Below, piece after piece: positions 31,281-40,505 of a stretch of DNA of 64,000 nucleotides. Under the pieces are notes generated by a model. The model had not been told where the DNA came from, did no database searches, and was given only the letters and a program-made list of their open reading frames with translations. The stretch covers positions 62,001 through 126,000 of the forward strand of contig NZ_RFFK01000001.1 of assembly GCF_003696305.1 (NCBI RefSeq), read 5' to 3'. How positions within the stretch are numbered: the first letter of the stretch is position 1; each line of letters starts with the position of its first letter. This DNA is from Pseudomonas sp. AOB-7 (GTDB lineage Bacteria > Pseudomonadota > Gammaproteobacteria > Pseudomonadales > Pseudomonadaceae). The position numbers were made by a program, and so were the translations under genes.

Positions 31281-31877
31281 ATGTCCCATCCGCAAACCAT
31301 GTTCCAGCTCACCGGTCGTGGCCACGCTCCGGCCAGTCTGGGCAATGCGACCCTGCTGATCATAGATGCTCAGGAAGAATACCGCAGCGGCGTGCTCGCC
31401 CTGCCCGGCCTGGACGCCGCCCTGGCCGAGATCGCCAGCCTGCTGGCCGCCGCCCGCGCCGCCGGCAGCGCCATCGTCCACGTCAAGCACCTCGGCATTC
31501 CCGGTGGCCTGCTCGACCCCAGCGGCCCGCGCGGCCGCCATCTGCCCGAGGCCGCCCCGCTGGCCGGCGAGATCGTGGTGGAGAAACGCCTGCCCAACGC
31601 CTTCGCCGGCACCGAACTGCACGACCGCCTGCAGGCCCTCGGCCACCTCGACCTGATCGTCTGCGGCTTCATGACCCATTCCAGCGTCAGCACCACGGTG
31701 CGCGCCGCCAAGGACTATGGCTATCGCTGCACCCTGGTCGACGCCGCCTGCGCCACCCGCGACCTGCCGGCCCCCGATGGCAGCGTGATCGCCGCCGCGC
31801 AGGTGCACCGCATCGAGATGATCGCCCTGGCCGACAACTTCGCCACCCTGGTGCCGCAAGCCAAGGCGCTGATCTGA
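31281..31877 (+). CDS. isochorismatase-fold hydrolase, Ser at the usual Cys position
   Basis: A 198-residue protein of the isochorismatase/nicotinamidase superfamily. The catalytic Asp29 is in LLIIDAQEEY, Lys102 in VVEKRLPNAF, and the cis-peptide and nucleophile region is CGFMTHSSVSTTVRAA. Cysteine hydrolases of this group have MTHxCVS; here the nucleophile position is Ser135. True isochorismatases also lack the cysteine, so a Cys-independent reaction is possible, or the protein is inactive. The ATG at 31281 is preceded by AGGAG. It stands alone between the 44-aa gene and a small membrane-protein gene. Confidence 0.87.
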   Translation: MSHPQTMFQLTGRGHAPASLGNATLLIIDAQEEYRSGVLALPGLDAALAEIASLLAAARAAGSAIVHVKHLGIPGGLLDPSGPRGRHLPEAAPLAGEIVVEKRLPNAFAGTELHDRLQALGHLDLIVCGFMTHSSVSTTVRAAKDYGYRCTLVDAACATRDLPAPDGSVIAAAQVHRIEMIALADNFATLVPQAKALI

Positions 31878-31958
31878 CCGCCGTCACAGTGCTGCCAGCA
31901 TGGCGGAACCCCGGCGCTAATGTCCGGTCATAGCGCCGACACCCCAAAGGAAATCGGC

Positions 31959-32279
31959 ATGAAGCTGTCCGACGATTTCGATGCCCGCCGCCTGCGCCCG
32001 CGCCAGCCGAAACACTGGCGCCTGCGTATCGGTGCGGCGCTGGGCGCGCTGCTGGCCACCTTCGGCATCCTTCTGGCGATGGCCGGTATCGCCTCGCTGG
32101 CCGGGCGCGCCCCGGTGCTGGGCACGCTCAACGACTCCACCGGCGAAGCCGGCGTCCTGCTGCTGCTCGGCCTGCTGCTGCTGTGGGCCGGCATCGCCTT
32201 CTGGCGCAGCTGCCGCCGGCGCCTGCGCCAGCCGCGCGACCTCGCCCTGTCGCCACATCTGCTGAAAAAGCGCGACTGA
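31959..32279 (+). CDS. small two-helix membrane protein, hypothetical
   Basis: A 106-residue protein beginning MKLSDDFDARRLRPRQPKHW, with a ribosome binding site AAAGGAAA. It has two hydrophobic helices, LRIGAALGALLATFGILLAM near 30-50 and GVLLLLGLLLLWAGIAFW near 70-90, followed by a basic tail ending LLKKRD. No family is recognised. It is followed directly by an intrinsic terminator, so it is monocistronic or ends the preceding transcript. Confidence 0.75.
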   Translation: MKLSDDFDARRLRPRQPKHWRLRIGAALGALLATFGILLAMAGIASLAGRAPVLGTLNDSTGEAGVLLLLGLLLLWAGIAFWRSCRRRLRQPRDLALSPHLLKKRD

Positions 32280-32298
32280 AACGCCGCGAGCGGGCTAG

Positions 32299-32321
32299 AA
32301 AATAGCCTGGCGCTATTTTTT
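32299..32321 (+). terminator. intrinsic terminator
   Basis: AAAATAGC and GCTATTTT form an 8-bp stem with a five-base loop, followed by further Ts (six in total). It lies 20 bp after the small membrane-protein gene and 80 bp before the Smr gene. Confidence 0.75.
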
Positions 32322-32402
32322 AACCTCGCCCAGCGACGGCCCGAAGGGTGGCCGTCAGGGATGGCAGGCCATAAAATGCCCGTCTGTTTCGCGGAGCCAT
32401 CG

Positions 32403-32960
32403 ATGCAAGACGACGACTTTTCCCTATTCCAGGCCGAGCTGCGCGGCGTCAAGCCGCTCAAGCACGACCGCGCCGACACCGGCAAACCCAAGCCCGATCG
32501 CCAGCAGTTCAGCACCCTACGCCAGGCCGCCAGCATCAGCCAGGGCGAGATCAAAGTGGACGGCCTGTCCGACCAGTTTGTCATCGACGTCGGCGCCGAA
32601 GACGCGCTGTACTGGGCCGGCAACGGCGTGCAGGAAGGCCAGATGCGCAAGCTCAAGCTCGGCCAGATCCCCTTCGACGGCAGCCTCGACCTGCACGGCA
32701 TGAGCGTGGAGAAGGCGCGCGACACGCTGTGGGAGTTCCTCGCCGAAGCCGCCAAGCTGGAGGTGCGCTGCGTGCGCGTGACCCATGGCAAGGCGGTGCG
32801 CATGGACGGCCGCCGGCCGATGATCAAGAGCCACGTCAACACCTGGCTGCGCCAGCACCCGCAGGTGCTCGGCTTCGCCTCCTGCCTGGCCAAGCACGGC
32901 GGCACCGGCGCGGTGTACATCATCCTCAAGCGCATCATGATGGACGGCCGCGACGAGTAA
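32403..32960 (+). CDS. Smr-domain (DNA/RNA endonuclease-like) protein
   Basis: A 185-residue protein with an N-terminal charged linker and a C-terminal Smr domain at about 95-180. The domain shows the conserved [21 protein letters not shown] (the THGKG-like motif) and [11 protein letters not shown]. Related SmrA/SmrB/YdaL proteins nick nucleic acid; E. coli SmrB cleaves mRNA between collided ribosomes. The start is the ATG at 32403 ([10 protein letters not shown]). It lies 92 bp upstream of the GTP cyclohydrolase gene, an order also recalled in P. aeruginosa near folE2. Confidence 0.9.
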   Translation: MQDDDFSLFQAELRGVKPLKHDRADTGKPKPDRQQFSTLRQAASISQGEIKVDGLSDQFVIDVGAEDALYWAGNGVQEGQMRKLKLGQIPFDGSLDLHGMSVEKARDTLWEFLAEAAKLEVRCVRVTHGKAVRMDGRRPMIKSHVNTWLRQHPQVLGFASCLAKHGGTGAVYIILKRIMMDGRDE

Positions 32961-33052
32961 CCCGCCCGGCCCATGATTCTGGCGCCCGGCGCTCTTGCCA
33001 GGCGCCCATCGGCGCCCTACCCTGCGCCCTTCGATACCCAACAGGATTTTCC

Positions 33053-33598
33053 ATGTCCCTGGAACAACACTACACCGCGATCCTCGGCCAGCTCGGCGAG
33101 GACGCCTCTCGCGAAGGCCTGCTGGATACCCCCAAGCGCGCGGCCAAGGCCATGCAGTACCTCTGCCGCGGCTACCAGCAGACACTGGAGGAAGTGACCA
33201 ACGGCGCGCTGTTCAGCTCCGACAACAGCGAGATGGTGCTGGTCAAGAACATCGAGCTGTACTCGCTGTGCGAGCACCACCTGCTGCCGTTCATCGGCAA
33301 GGCCCACGTCGCCTATATCCCCAACGGCAAGGTGCTCGGCCTGTCCAAGGTGGCGCGCATCGTCGACATGTACGCCCGCCGCCTGCAGATCCAGGAAAAC
33401 CTCAGCCGGCAGATCGCCGAGGCCATCGAACAGGTCACCGGCGCCCTCGGCGTGGCGGTGGTCATCGAGGCCCAGCACATGTGCATGATGATGCGCGGCG
33501 TGGAGAAGCAGAACTCGTCCATGGTCACCTCGGTGATGCTTGGCGAATTCCGTGAAAACCCGGCGACCCGCAGCGAATTCCTCAGCCTGATCGGCTAA
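33053..33598 (+). CDS. folE: GTP cyclohydrolase I
   Basis: A 181-residue enzyme converting GTP to 7,8-dihydroneopterin triphosphate for folate. Zinc ligands are visible: Cys73 and His76 in [14 protein letters not shown], and Cys144 in [13 protein letters not shown]. The signature [20 protein letters not shown] is complete. Pseudomonas carries two such genes, and this locus corresponds to the one called folE2 in P. aeruginosa (from memory). The fold is the type IA FolE, not the unrelated type IB enzyme also named FolE2. The ATG at 33053 starts the canonical domain. A hairpin follows the stop codon. Confidence 0.94.
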   Translation: MSLEQHYTAILGQLGEDASREGLLDTPKRAAKAMQYLCRGYQQTLEEVTNGALFSSDNSEMVLVKNIELYSLCEHHLLPFIGKAHVAYIPNGKVLGLSKVARIVDMYARRLQIQENLSRQIAEAIEQVTGALGVAVVIEAQHMCMMMRGVEKQNSSMVTSVMLGEFRENPATRSEFLSLIG

Positions 33599-33617
33599 GG
33601 CGCAGCCCCCCCACCAC

Positions 33618-33647
33618 GACGGCCGTTCACGACGCTGAACGGCCGTC
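33618..33647 (+). terminator. hairpin after folE
   Basis: GACGGCCGTTCA and TGAACGGCCGTC form a perfect 12-bp stem with a six-base loop, 20 bp after folE and 22 bp before the next ATG. Only ATTT follows, so termination may be partial. Confidence 0.6.
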
Positions 33648-33668
33648 GGCATTTCAGGAGTAGAAACC

Positions 33669-34037
33669 ATGTTGCTCAAGGCCCTTCGCATTGGCCTCGG
33701 CCAGATCGTTGTGTTCGTCGACTGGATCAGCCGCCCGCGTAAACTCCAGCGCAGCGCCACGGCGCAGGCCGAGGTGGAACGCGCCACGGCCGACCTGGCG
33801 CTGTACCAGTTCCACGCCTGCCCGTTCTGCGTCAAGGTACGGCGCCGCCTGCACCGCCTGAACCTGCCGGTGCAACTGCGCGACGCCAAGCACGACGCCG
33901 AGCATCGCCAGGCCCTGGAACGGCAGGGTGGCCGCATCAAGGTACCCTGCCTGCGCATCGAGGAAAACGGCCAGAGCACCTGGCTGTACGAATCCAAGGC
34001 GATCATCGCCTATCTGGAGCAGCGCTTCGCCGGCTGA
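33669..34037 (+). CDS. glutaredoxin-domain protein with N-terminal hydrophobic segment
   Basis: A 122-residue protein. Residues about 1-20 (MLLKALRIGLGQIVVFVDWI) form a hydrophobic helix that may tether it to the membrane. Residues 43-120 form a glutaredoxin fold with the redox motif HACPFCVKVRR, the cis-proline KVPCLRI, and LYESKAIIAYLEQRF, which resembles the end of a GST N-terminal domain. It probably reduces disulfides or glutathionylated proteins at the cytoplasmic membrane face (inference). It follows folE with a hairpin between. Confidence 0.87.
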   Translation: MLLKALRIGLGQIVVFVDWISRPRKLQRSATAQAEVERATADLALYQFHACPFCVKVRRRLHRLNLPVQLRDAKHDAEHRQALERQGGRIKVPCLRIEENGQSTWLYESKAIIAYLEQRFAG

Positions 34038-34080
34038 GCGGACGTGCGGGGGGGGCCATCCAGGCCGGTTGTAGCCCCTT

Positions 34081-34140
34081 GTAGGAGCGAATGTATTCGC
34101 GCTGGATCAAGTCCGTGCCCGCCAGGATCGCGAATAAAGG
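34081..34140. repeat. REP-like element
   Basis: GTAGGAGCGAATGTATTCGC at 34081-34100, with a GCGAAT/ATTCGC hairpin, begins a Pseudomonas-type extragenic palindrome. The partner ATCGCGAATAAAGG lies at 34127-34140. A relative is at 13964. It is the first of several repeats filling the 281-bp gap between the glutaredoxin gene and tadD. Confidence 0.7.
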
Positions 34141-34170
34141 CTAGGCGCCCTCTTCGCTCTTATCAGTTCG

Positions 34171-34237
34171 TAGCCTGGATTAGCCGAAGGCGTAATTCGG
34201 GGCGGTCTCCCTGGGTATGGTTACACCCCCCAGGCTA
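34171..34237 (+). repeat. 67-bp palindrome-ended repeat, copy A (left of tad locus)
   Basis: The ends TAGCCTGG and CCAGGCTA are inverted repeats. The core from 34174 (CCTGGATTAGCCGAAGGCGT onwards) matches the reverse strand of 48838-48893 at 34 of 37 positions. Both copies share the CCCCCCAGGCTA end. It lies 81 bp beyond the tadD stop codon, and copy B lies just beyond the other side of the locus. Confidence 0.85.
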
Positions 34238-34252
34238 GAGCGGGGTTACGCA

Positions 34253-34302
34253 GGCGCGCCTGCCCCGCAGGGGGCGGGGTTTCCCCCGCAGGCTGGCGCG
34301 CC
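34253..34302 (-). terminator. long GC hairpin downstream of tadD
   Basis: GGCGCGCCTGCCCCGCAGGG at 34253-34272 pairs imperfectly with CCCCCGCAGGCTGGCGCGCC at 34283-34302. It begins 17 bp after the tadD stop and could end the tad transcript. No U-tract is obvious on the minus strand. Confidence 0.45.
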
Positions 34303-34318
34303 CACGCAACCCGGTTGC

Positions 34319-35356
34319 TCAGGGCAGCGCCTGCTGCTCGCCGGGCACCCCGGCGACCGCTTCGACATCCGCGGTCAGCCCACCGCGCAGGCGGATTTTG
34401 CGGATCTGCTCGACCCGGCGCAGGTTCTCCCAGGCTGTGTCGTAGTGCGCGGGGGATTGGCTGATCGCACTGCGAAAGAACTGCTCGGCGGTATCCAGCT
34501 TGCCTTCCACCAGGCAGATATAACCGACCTCGTTGCTCGCCTGGGCACGCTTGCCAATCTGCTCGAAGGCGGAAAGTGCCTCCTCGTACCGTTCCATCCG
34601 TGCCAGCAGCAACCCGTAATTGCGCCATAACGGCTTGTAGCTGGAGTCGTAGCTGATGCCGCGCTGGTAGGTACGTTCGGCCTCGGGCCATTGGCCGGCC
34701 AGGTAGTAGGAGTAGCCCAGGCTGTTCTGCACCAACACCGAGCGCGGCTCGATCAGCATGGCCAAACGGTAATACGCCTCGGACAATTGGAAGTCGTTAC
34801 TCAGGTCGGCGAGTACGCCAAGGGCGTTGTAGACCTTCAGCGGCGACTGGCTGTCTACCTTGAGCGCGGCCACGTCGGGCGGGGAGTCGTTCTGCTCGTT
34901 ACCCAGGCGCCGCTGATCCAGCGCCACCGCCTGGAACAGCAAGGTCCGCGCGGCCTCGTGATCACGCTTGGCCAGTTGCAGCAGACCCATCTCCGCCAGG
35001 GCGCCGAGGTTTTCCGGATCCTTCGCCAGCACATCGGCGAAGGCCATCTCGGCCAGTTGGCTGTTGCCCCGCTCGCGGTGGATGCGGCCGACCCATACCA
35101 GCGCCTCGTAGCGTTTCGGGTCCAGTTCGATAGCACGCAGGTACTGGAACAGCGACTGATCGCGGTCGCCCGCCTGGTAGGCCATCGCCGCCATCTGCAT
35201 CGCCTGGTCGGCCGAGGTGCTGGACTTGCGTACCTTGTACAGCAGCGAATTATCGCCGGCATAGACCGAGCGGGTCTCCAGCGCCGGCTCCGGCCCCATG
35301 GTCTGACATCCCGACAGCACGGCCGTCATGGCCAACAGCAGAGTTATTCTTTTCAT
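34319..35356 (-). CDS. tadD: Tad pilus assembly lipoprotein TadD (TPR)
   Basis: A 345-residue lipoprotein with signal MKRITLLLAMTAVLSGCQTM (lipidated Cys at about 17). It is followed by a series of tetratricopeptide repeats, including AYQAGDRDQSLFQYLRAIEL, AEMAFADVLAKDPENLGALA, AYYRLAMLIEPRSVLVQNSL and AERTYQRGISYDSSYKPLW. TadD-type lipoproteins act as pilotins or scaffolds for the secretin and assembly platform. It is the last gene of the operon, one base after the tadC stop. The ATG at 35356 is chosen for the lipoprotein signal. Confidence 0.9.
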   Translation of the reverse strand: MKRITLLLAMTAVLSGCQTMGPEPALETRSVYAGDNSLLYKVRKSSTSADQAMQMAAMAYQAGDRDQSLFQYLRAIELDPKRYEALVWVGRIHRERGNSQLAEMAFADVLAKDPENLGALAEMGLLQLAKRDHEAARTLLFQAVALDQRRLGNEQNDSPPDVAALKVDSQSPLKVYNALGVLADLSNDFQLSEAYYRLAMLIEPRSVLVQNSLGYSYYLAGQWPEAERTYQRGISYDSSYKPLWRNYGLLLARMERYEEALSAFEQIGKRAQASNEVGYICLVEGKLDTAEQFFRSAISQSPAHYDTAWENLRRVEQIRKIRLRGGLTADVEAVAGVPGEQQALP

Positions 35357-35357
35357 G

Positions 35358-36326
35358 TCATACCTTCCCGAAGACTTTGAGTACACCGATGAGGGCGGGA
35401 CCGATGGCCACCAGGAAAAAGCTCGGCCACAGGCACAAGATTAGTGGGAACACCAGCTTGGTGCCGATTTTCGCCGCCGCCTCCTCGGCCTTCTGGGTAC
35501 GTCGGTCGCGGAACTCCTCGGCGTAGATGCGCAGGGTATCGGCCACGCTAGTGCCGAAGCGGATGCTCTGCGCCAGCAGGCTGACCAGGCCGCGAATATC
35601 CTCCAGCCCGGTGCGCTCGGCCAAGTGCTTGAGCGCCTCGGTACTGGGAATGCCGGCACGGATCTCCGCATTGACCAGGGCCAGCTCAAGGGCCAGTTCA
35701 GGCTGGCTAACGGCCATCTCGTCGGCCACCCGCTCGATCGCCTGGGGCAAGGCCAGCCCCGACTCCACGCACACCACCATCAGATCCAGGGCATCGGGAA
35801 AAGCCACCAGCAGCCGGATCATGCGCGCCTGCTTGCGCTTGTCGACATAGATAGCCGGCGCCAGCCAGCCGCCCCCCGCTGCCGCCAGCACCAGCACGAT
35901 ACCCACGAGCAGCGACAGCTTGGGGATCAGCGGCAGCGCCAACAGGGTCAGCCCAACCAGCGTCAGCGGCAGTAGCAGGCGCACCGCCCAGTAGGTCTGC
36001 ACCGCCGCCGGCGAGCGATAGCCGGCATGGGTCAACAGGGTACGAGTGGCAGACGCCTGCCCCTGATCCTCCGAGCTGAAGCGCTGGCCCACCTGCTCCA
36101 GCATCAGCTGCAGGTTACTAGGGGTGTCCTGGCCGACGACCAGGCCACCGTGCCCGCGCTTGATCAGGGCAAGACGTCGCTGTACCGGGTCGCGCAGCCC
36201 CTGCACCAGCATGGCCAGAGTGGCCATGGCCAGCACCGCGCTCAGGCCGATGGCGCCGACGAACAGCACGCGCGCCAGCTCCTCGTTGCCCACCACTCGA
36301 TTGAGCAGACTCAGCAGATAGTCCAT
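35358..36326 (-). CDS. tadC: Tad pilus inner-membrane platform protein TadC
   Basis: A 322-residue member of the T2SF (GspF) family. It has an N-terminal helix, a cytoplasmic region (SEDQGQASATRTLLTHAGYR), two central helices, then the T2SF core (LLVAFPDALDLMVVCVESGL, RTGLEDIRGLVSLLAQSIRF) and a C-terminal hydrophobic segment. With TadB it forms the inner-membrane platform on which the ATPase TadA acts to polymerise Flp pilin. It is 24 bp downstream of tadB. Confidence 0.93.
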   Translation of the reverse strand: MDYLLSLLNRVVGNEELARVLFVGAIGLSAVLAMATLAMLVQGLRDPVQRRLALIKRGHGGLVVGQDTPSNLQLMLEQVGQRFSSEDQGQASATRTLLTHAGYRSPAAVQTYWAVRLLLPLTLVGLTLLALPLIPKLSLLVGIVLVLAAAGGGWLAPAIYVDKRKQARMIRLLVAFPDALDLMVVCVESGLALPQAIERVADEMAVSQPELALELALVNAEIRAGIPSTEALKHLAERTGLEDIRGLVSLLAQSIRFGTSVADTLRIYAEEFRDRRTQKAEEAAAKIGTKLVFPLILCLWPSFFLVAIGPALIGVLKVFGKV

Positions 36327-36350
36327 GACGCATACCTCCTCGGCCCGTGT

Positions 36351-37337
36351 TCAGACCTGGATGCGGATGATCTTGCGGATCCAGAAGATGCCCAGCAGCA
36401 TGGCGACAAAGGCCGCCATCACCATCTTCTGCCCCAACGGCTCCTTGATTAGTAGCGGCAGGTAGGTCGGGCTCGACAACACGATCGCGGCAGCCAGCAC
36501 GAAGGGCACCGCCACCAGAACCCAGGCCGACATGCGCCCTTCGGCCGACAGCGTCTTGACCTTGCGCTGGAAGCGGAAGCGACCGCGGATCAGGCTGCTC
36601 AGACGCTCCAGCACCTCGGTCAGGTTGCCGCCGGTGTCGCGATGGATCAGCACCGAGGTCACCAGCATCATCACCGTCATGCTCGGCATGCGCTCCAGCA
36701 GGCCGAGCATGGCCCGGCGCACGTCGTTGCCGTAGTTGATATCGGCGAAGGTCAGGCCGAACTCGTGGGCCACCGGCCCCTTGTGCTCCTCGGCCACCAG
36801 TTGCAGGGTCTCGTTGAACGGATGGCCGGCGCGCAGGGCGCGGCACATGGCATCCAGGGCGTCCGGCAGGCCTTCCTCGAACTGGGCGAAGCGCTTGCCG
36901 CGGTCGCTGGCGATCTTCAGCACCGGCAGCCAGCAAGCAGCCAGGGCCGCCGGCAGCGCCAGCCACCAGAGCTGGGTGAACAGCCACAGCAGGAGGCCCG
37001 TGGCCACGCCGAGTATCAGCCCGAGCAGCAGCACCCGATAGGCACGATAGTCATGGCCGGCCTGCTCGACCATCTGCGCCAGCGCCTCCATGGCCGGCAA
37101 CTGCTCCAGCCAGGCCTCCAGCGGCGACAGGCGCTTGAGGTACTTCTGCCGCAACACCGTCTGCATATTCGGCAGGTCGCTGGCCCGCTCCAGCACGTGC
37201 AGGCGATTGCGGATACGCTTGCGCACCTGCCCCGCCTCGCCGAACACCGGGATCACCAGCCCCTGGCTGAGCAGGAACACCGCGGCGAACACCATGCCGA
37301 GAAAGGCCAGGATAAACTCGCTGGGAATCTGGTTCAT
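36351..37337 (-). CDS. tadB: Tad pilus inner-membrane platform protein TadB
   Basis: A 328-residue T2SF-family protein. Hydrophobic helices lie at the N-terminus ([20 protein letters not shown]), near residues 110-150 and at the C-terminus. The T2SF core has [20 protein letters not shown] and [20 protein letters not shown]. It pairs with TadC. Its ATG overlaps the tadA stop codon (ATGA), indicating coupled translation. A Met six codons upstream in frame lacks the coupling and is less likely. Confidence 0.93.
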   Translation of the reverse strand: MNQIPSEFILAFLGMVFAAVFLLSQGLVIPVFGEAGQVRKRIRNRLHVLERASDLPNMQTVLRQKYLKRLSPLEAWLEQLPAMEALAQMVEQAGHDYRAYRVLLLGLILGVATGLLLWLFTQLWWLALPAALAACWLPVLKIASDRGKRFAQFEEGLPDALDAMCRALRAGHPFNETLQLVAEEHKGPVAHEFGLTFADINYGNDVRRAMLGLLERMPSMTVMMLVTSVLIHRDTGGNLTEVLERLSSLIRGRFRFQRKVKTLSAEGRMSAWVLVAVPFVLAAAIVLSSPTYLPLLIKEPLGQKMVMAAFVAMLLGIFWIRKIIRIQV

Positions 37338-38770
37338 GACTGCCCCTCCATCCATTCCGGCCGGAACATATTCAGCGGCAGCTCGATGCCGCGCTTGCCC
37401 ATCACCTCGCGGAAGGCCGGCACCATGCCGGTCGGCCGATAGTCGCCGAGCACCTCGCCGTGCTCGCCGATGCCGCGACGGACGAAGGAGAATATCTCGG
37501 TCATGGTGATGATCTCGCCTTCCATGCCATTAATCTCCTGCACGCTGACCAGGCGTCGCCTGCCGTCCTCCTGGCGTTCGAGCTGGATCACCACATCGAT
37601 GGCCGAGGCGATCTGCTGGCGCAGGGCCTTGATCGGGAAGGTGGCGCCGGTCATCGACACCATGTTCTCAATGCGGCCCAGGGCATCGCGCGCGGTATTG
37701 GCGTGGATGGTGGTCAGCGAGCCGTCGTGGCCGGTGTTCATCGCCGTCAGCATGTCCAGCGCCTCGGCGCCGCGCACCTCGCCGATGACGATGCGATCGG
37801 GGCGCATGCGCAGGCTGTTGCGCACCAGCTCGCGCTGGTTCACCTCGCCGCGACCCTCGATGTTGCACGGCCGGGTCTCCAGGCGCACCACATGAGGCTG
37901 TTGCAGCTGCAGCTCGGCCGAGTCCTCGATGGTGACGATGCGCTCGTTGTGCGGGATGAAGCTCGACAGCACGTTGAGCATGGTGGTCTTGCCGCTGCCG
38001 GTACCACCGGAGATCAGCACGTTGAGGCGACCACGGACAATGGCCTTGAGCATCAGGGCGATTGCCGGGGTCAAGGTACCCATCTCCACCAGGCTCTCGC
38101 TACTGAGCAGGTCGACGGCGAAACGGCGAATCGAGATGCTCGGCCCGTCGATGGCCAGGGGCGGGATGATGGCGTTGACCCGCGAGCCGTCCTTCAGGCG
38201 CGCGTCCACCAGCGGCGACGACTCGTCGATGCGCCGCCCCAGGCTGGAGACGATGCGGTCGATGATGTTCAGCAGGTGCTGGTCGTCGCGAAAACGCACG
38301 TCGGTCTGCTGCAGCTTGCCGTGCCGCTCGACATACACCGAGGCATGGCCGTTGACCAGGATGTCCGACACGCTGTGATCGGCCAGCAAGGGTTCCAACG
38401 GCCCCAGGCCGAGTACCTCGTCGGTGATCTGCTTGATGATCAACTGGCGGCTGGCCGCGCTCACCGGCGCGTTGTGGTCCTCCATCAGGCGCAGGCAGAT
38501 ATCGCGGATCTGCCGCGTCGCATCGACCTGCTCCAGGGAATCCAGCAGCGACAGGTCCATGACCTTGAGCAACTGCTGGTAGATCTTATCGCGCCATTCG
38601 GTCTCCACCGGGCTGAGATGGGTCTTCGTTTCGTAGAGTTCGGCCGGTGCGCTGTGCTCCCAGGCCATCATGTCCTGGGCAGCCCCATCCCGGGCGCCCT
38701 GCTCGGCAGACGACGCCTCCACGGCCTTGAGCGGCTGCTGGCGCAGGCGGTTGCGCAGTTCATTGAGCAT
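37334..38770 (-). CDS. tadA: Tad pilus assembly ATPase TadA (CpaF)
   Basis: A 478-residue secretion ATPase of the VirB11/PilT family that powers Flp pilus assembly. The N-terminal domain is followed by Walker [13 protein letters not shown] near residue 255, the Asp box, Walker [20 protein letters not shown], and the His box [18 protein letters not shown]. The start is the ATG at 38770 ([12 protein letters not shown]), 5 bp from the tadZ stop. A longer in-frame extension overlaps tadZ and has no conserved residues. Confidence 0.95.
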   Translation of the reverse strand: MLNELRNRLRQQPLKAVEASSAEQGARDGAAQDMMAWEHSAPAELYETKTHLSPVETEWRDKIYQQLLKVMDLSLLDSLEQVDATRQIRDICLRLMEDHNAPVSAASRQLIIKQITDEVLGLGPLEPLLADHSVSDILVNGHASVYVERHGKLQQTDVRFRDDQHLLNIIDRIVSSLGRRIDESSPLVDARLKDGSRVNAIIPPLAIDGPSISIRRFAVDLLSSESLVEMGTLTPAIALMLKAIVRGRLNVLISGGTGSGKTTMLNVLSSFIPHNERIVTIEDSAELQLQQPHVVRLETRPCNIEGRGEVNQRELVRNSLRMRPDRIVIGEVRGAEALDMLTAMNTGHDGSLTTIHANTARDALGRIENMVSMTGATFPIKALRQQIASAIDVVIQLERQEDGRRRLVSVQEINGMEGEIITMTEIFSFVRRGIGEHGEVLGDYRPTGMVPAFREVMGKRGIELPLNMFRPEWMEGQS

Positions 38771-38775
38771 GGCGG

Positions 38776-39999
38776 TCACTCCCCGAAAAAGCGGCTGAAG
38801 GCGCGCTTGAATAAACCCTGTTCGGCACCCGCCTGCTTGCCGAGCAAGTCCTTGCTCAGTTCCTGCAGTGCCAGCGTGATGGGCGCACGCGGCGCGTACT
38901 GATCCAGCGGCGCACCGGTGTTCTGGCTCTGGCTGACCACGGCGAAATCGTTGGGTAGCTTCTGCAGCTCGCTGCAACGCAGCGCCGTACCGATATCGCG
39001 CAGGCTGATCGGCGCGGCCTTGTCGTAGCGATTAACCACCACCTGCAGGTTCTCGCCGCGCACGCCCAGCTCGTCGCGCAGGATGCGCGCCAGGCGGCTG
39101 GCGTCCTTGAGATGACTGAGGCTCTGCTGCACCACGATATAGACCCGGTCGGCCTGCTCCAGGGTGATGCCGGTGAGGTGGTCGATCTGCCGCGGCAAGT
39201 CCACCACCACCCAGTCGTAGGTGCTACGCGCCAGTTTCAGCAGCGCCTCGAGCTGCTCGATCTGCACGTCCTGCGGCAGGCACAACTCGTTCTCGCGACC
39301 GCCCAGCACATGCAGGGACGGGCTGAAATGGCTGCAGAAGCCGCGCAGCGCCATACCGTCCATTTCGCCGATCTGTTGCAGCACCTCGACATGGCTATGG
39401 GCCGGATGGACGTCCAAGTAATGAGTGACGCTGCCAAACTGCAGGTCGAGGTCCAGCAACAGGGTATTGCCGCCCTTGGCGCTGAGTTGGTGGGCCAGGT
39501 TGCAGGCCAGCAGCGTCGCGCCGGAACCGCCCTTGGCGTTCATCACCGCCACCAGCTTGCCGCCGGAACCGCTGCTGGCGCGGGTCTCGGTGACCATGCG
39601 GCCCAAGGTGGCCAGCAACTCCTCGGCCACCACCGGCTCCGGCAGGAAGTCGCGGGCACCGGCCTGCATCGCCAGGCGAATGCCCTCGCGCTCCTCCAGC
39701 GGGCCGCATACCAGCAGCGGCGGACGCTCATGCGGCGGATGTTGCAACAGCGCGGCCAGCTCCTCGCGCCACAGGTGGCTGACCCGCAACAGGAGAAAAT
39801 CGGGTTTCCTTTCCAACCCATAGAGCGGATCGGTATGCCCATTGCTCACCAGACGGGTATCGACCTGCAGACCGGGGGTACGCCGGCAGATGCCCTGCAG
39901 GTGCTGCAAGGCAGCTGCGTCGCGGCTGCTGATCAGCAGGTGCAAGCCCTGCTTGCTCGGCGAACTGGTTGGCGCGGGGGCTTCTCTGAGGTTCAGCAT
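38776..39999 (-). CDS. tadZ: Tad pilus localisation protein TadZ (CpaE)
   Basis: A 407-residue protein with a receiver-like N-terminal domain (residues about 20-130: [29 protein letters not shown]) lacking a clear phospho-acceptor, and a ParA/MinD ATPase domain. The deviant Walker A is [20 protein letters not shown], with Ala where a second Lys is normal. The switch region is [14 protein letters not shown]. TadZ marks the cell site where the pilus machine is built. It overlaps the tadF-like gene by 7 bp. Confidence 0.9.
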   Translation of the reverse strand: MLNLREAPAPTSSPSKQGLHLLISSRDAAALQHLQGICRRTPGLQVDTRLVSNGHTDPLYGLERKPDFLLLRVSHLWREELAALLQHPPHERPPLLVCGPLEEREGIRLAMQAGARDFLPEPVVAEELLATLGRMVTETRASSGSGGKLVAVMNAKGGSGATLLACNLAHQLSAKGGNTLLLDLDLQFGSVTHYLDVHPAHSHVEVLQQIGEMDGMALRGFCSHFSPSLHVLGGRENELCLPQDVQIEQLEALLKLARSTYDWVVVDLPRQIDHLTGITLEQADRVYIVVQQSLSHLKDASRLARILRDELGVRGENLQVVVNRYDKAAPISLRDIGTALRCSELQKLPNDFAVVSQSQNTGAPLDQYAPRAPITLALQELSKDLLGKQAGAEQGLFKRAFSRFFGE

Positions 40000-40505
40000 G
40001 GCGTGATCTCCGGAACTACGCCTTCCTCAGCATGACGGCCGAGGCTTTCGCGCGGGATGGTCGACCTGAATGCAGGCAGGGTGAACACCCCGCCGAATCC
40101 AGGAATCAGCAATTCATGGGGAAAACTTTCCACCCGCAACTGCACATAGCGGATGGCACTGAAACCGCCCGCGCCGACCAGGTCGCCAGGATTGGTCACG
40201 GTAGCGCCGTTCTCGTCCAGGTACACCAGAGTCAGGTTGGCGGTTTGCAGCCTACCGATCAGTCGGCTGGCGCCGGCCTCGTTGGCCGCATTGAAAATCG
40301 CCCGGCGCAATATCACCGGGTCCTGGATATCGCAAACCGCCGCCAGGCGCGCGCCACGGCGCACCACTTCGTCCAGGGCATTGACGGTGAAATGCAAACG
40401 CCCCATCTCCACCACCCCGAACAACAGGGTGAACAGCAGCAGGCCGATGATGGCGAACTCGACCACATACACCCCGCCCATGCGCCGTCTATTCATCGCC
40501 TTCAT
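39993..40505 (-). CDS. tadF: TadE/TadF-family minor pseudopilin
   Basis: A 170-residue pseudopilin-like protein. Its N-terminus MKAMNRRRMGGVYVVEFAII has a basic leader, a Gly, then VYVVEFA, with Glu at +5 after the likely TadV cleavage, and a hydrophobic helix IIGLLLFTLLFGVVEMGRL. The ATG at 40505 overlaps the stop of the TadE gene (TGATG), and its 3' end overlaps tadZ. The position fits TadF, but TadE and TadF are hard to tell apart by sequence, so the symbol is tentative. Confidence 0.75.
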   Translation of the reverse strand: MKAMNRRRMGGVYVVEFAIIGLLLFTLLFGVVEMGRLHFTVNALDEVVRRGARLAAVCDIQDPVILRRAIFNAANEAGASRLIGRLQTANLTLVYLDENGATVTNPGDLVGAGGFSAIRYVQLRVESFPHELLIPGFGGVFTLPAFRSTIPRESLGRHAEEGVVPEITPC

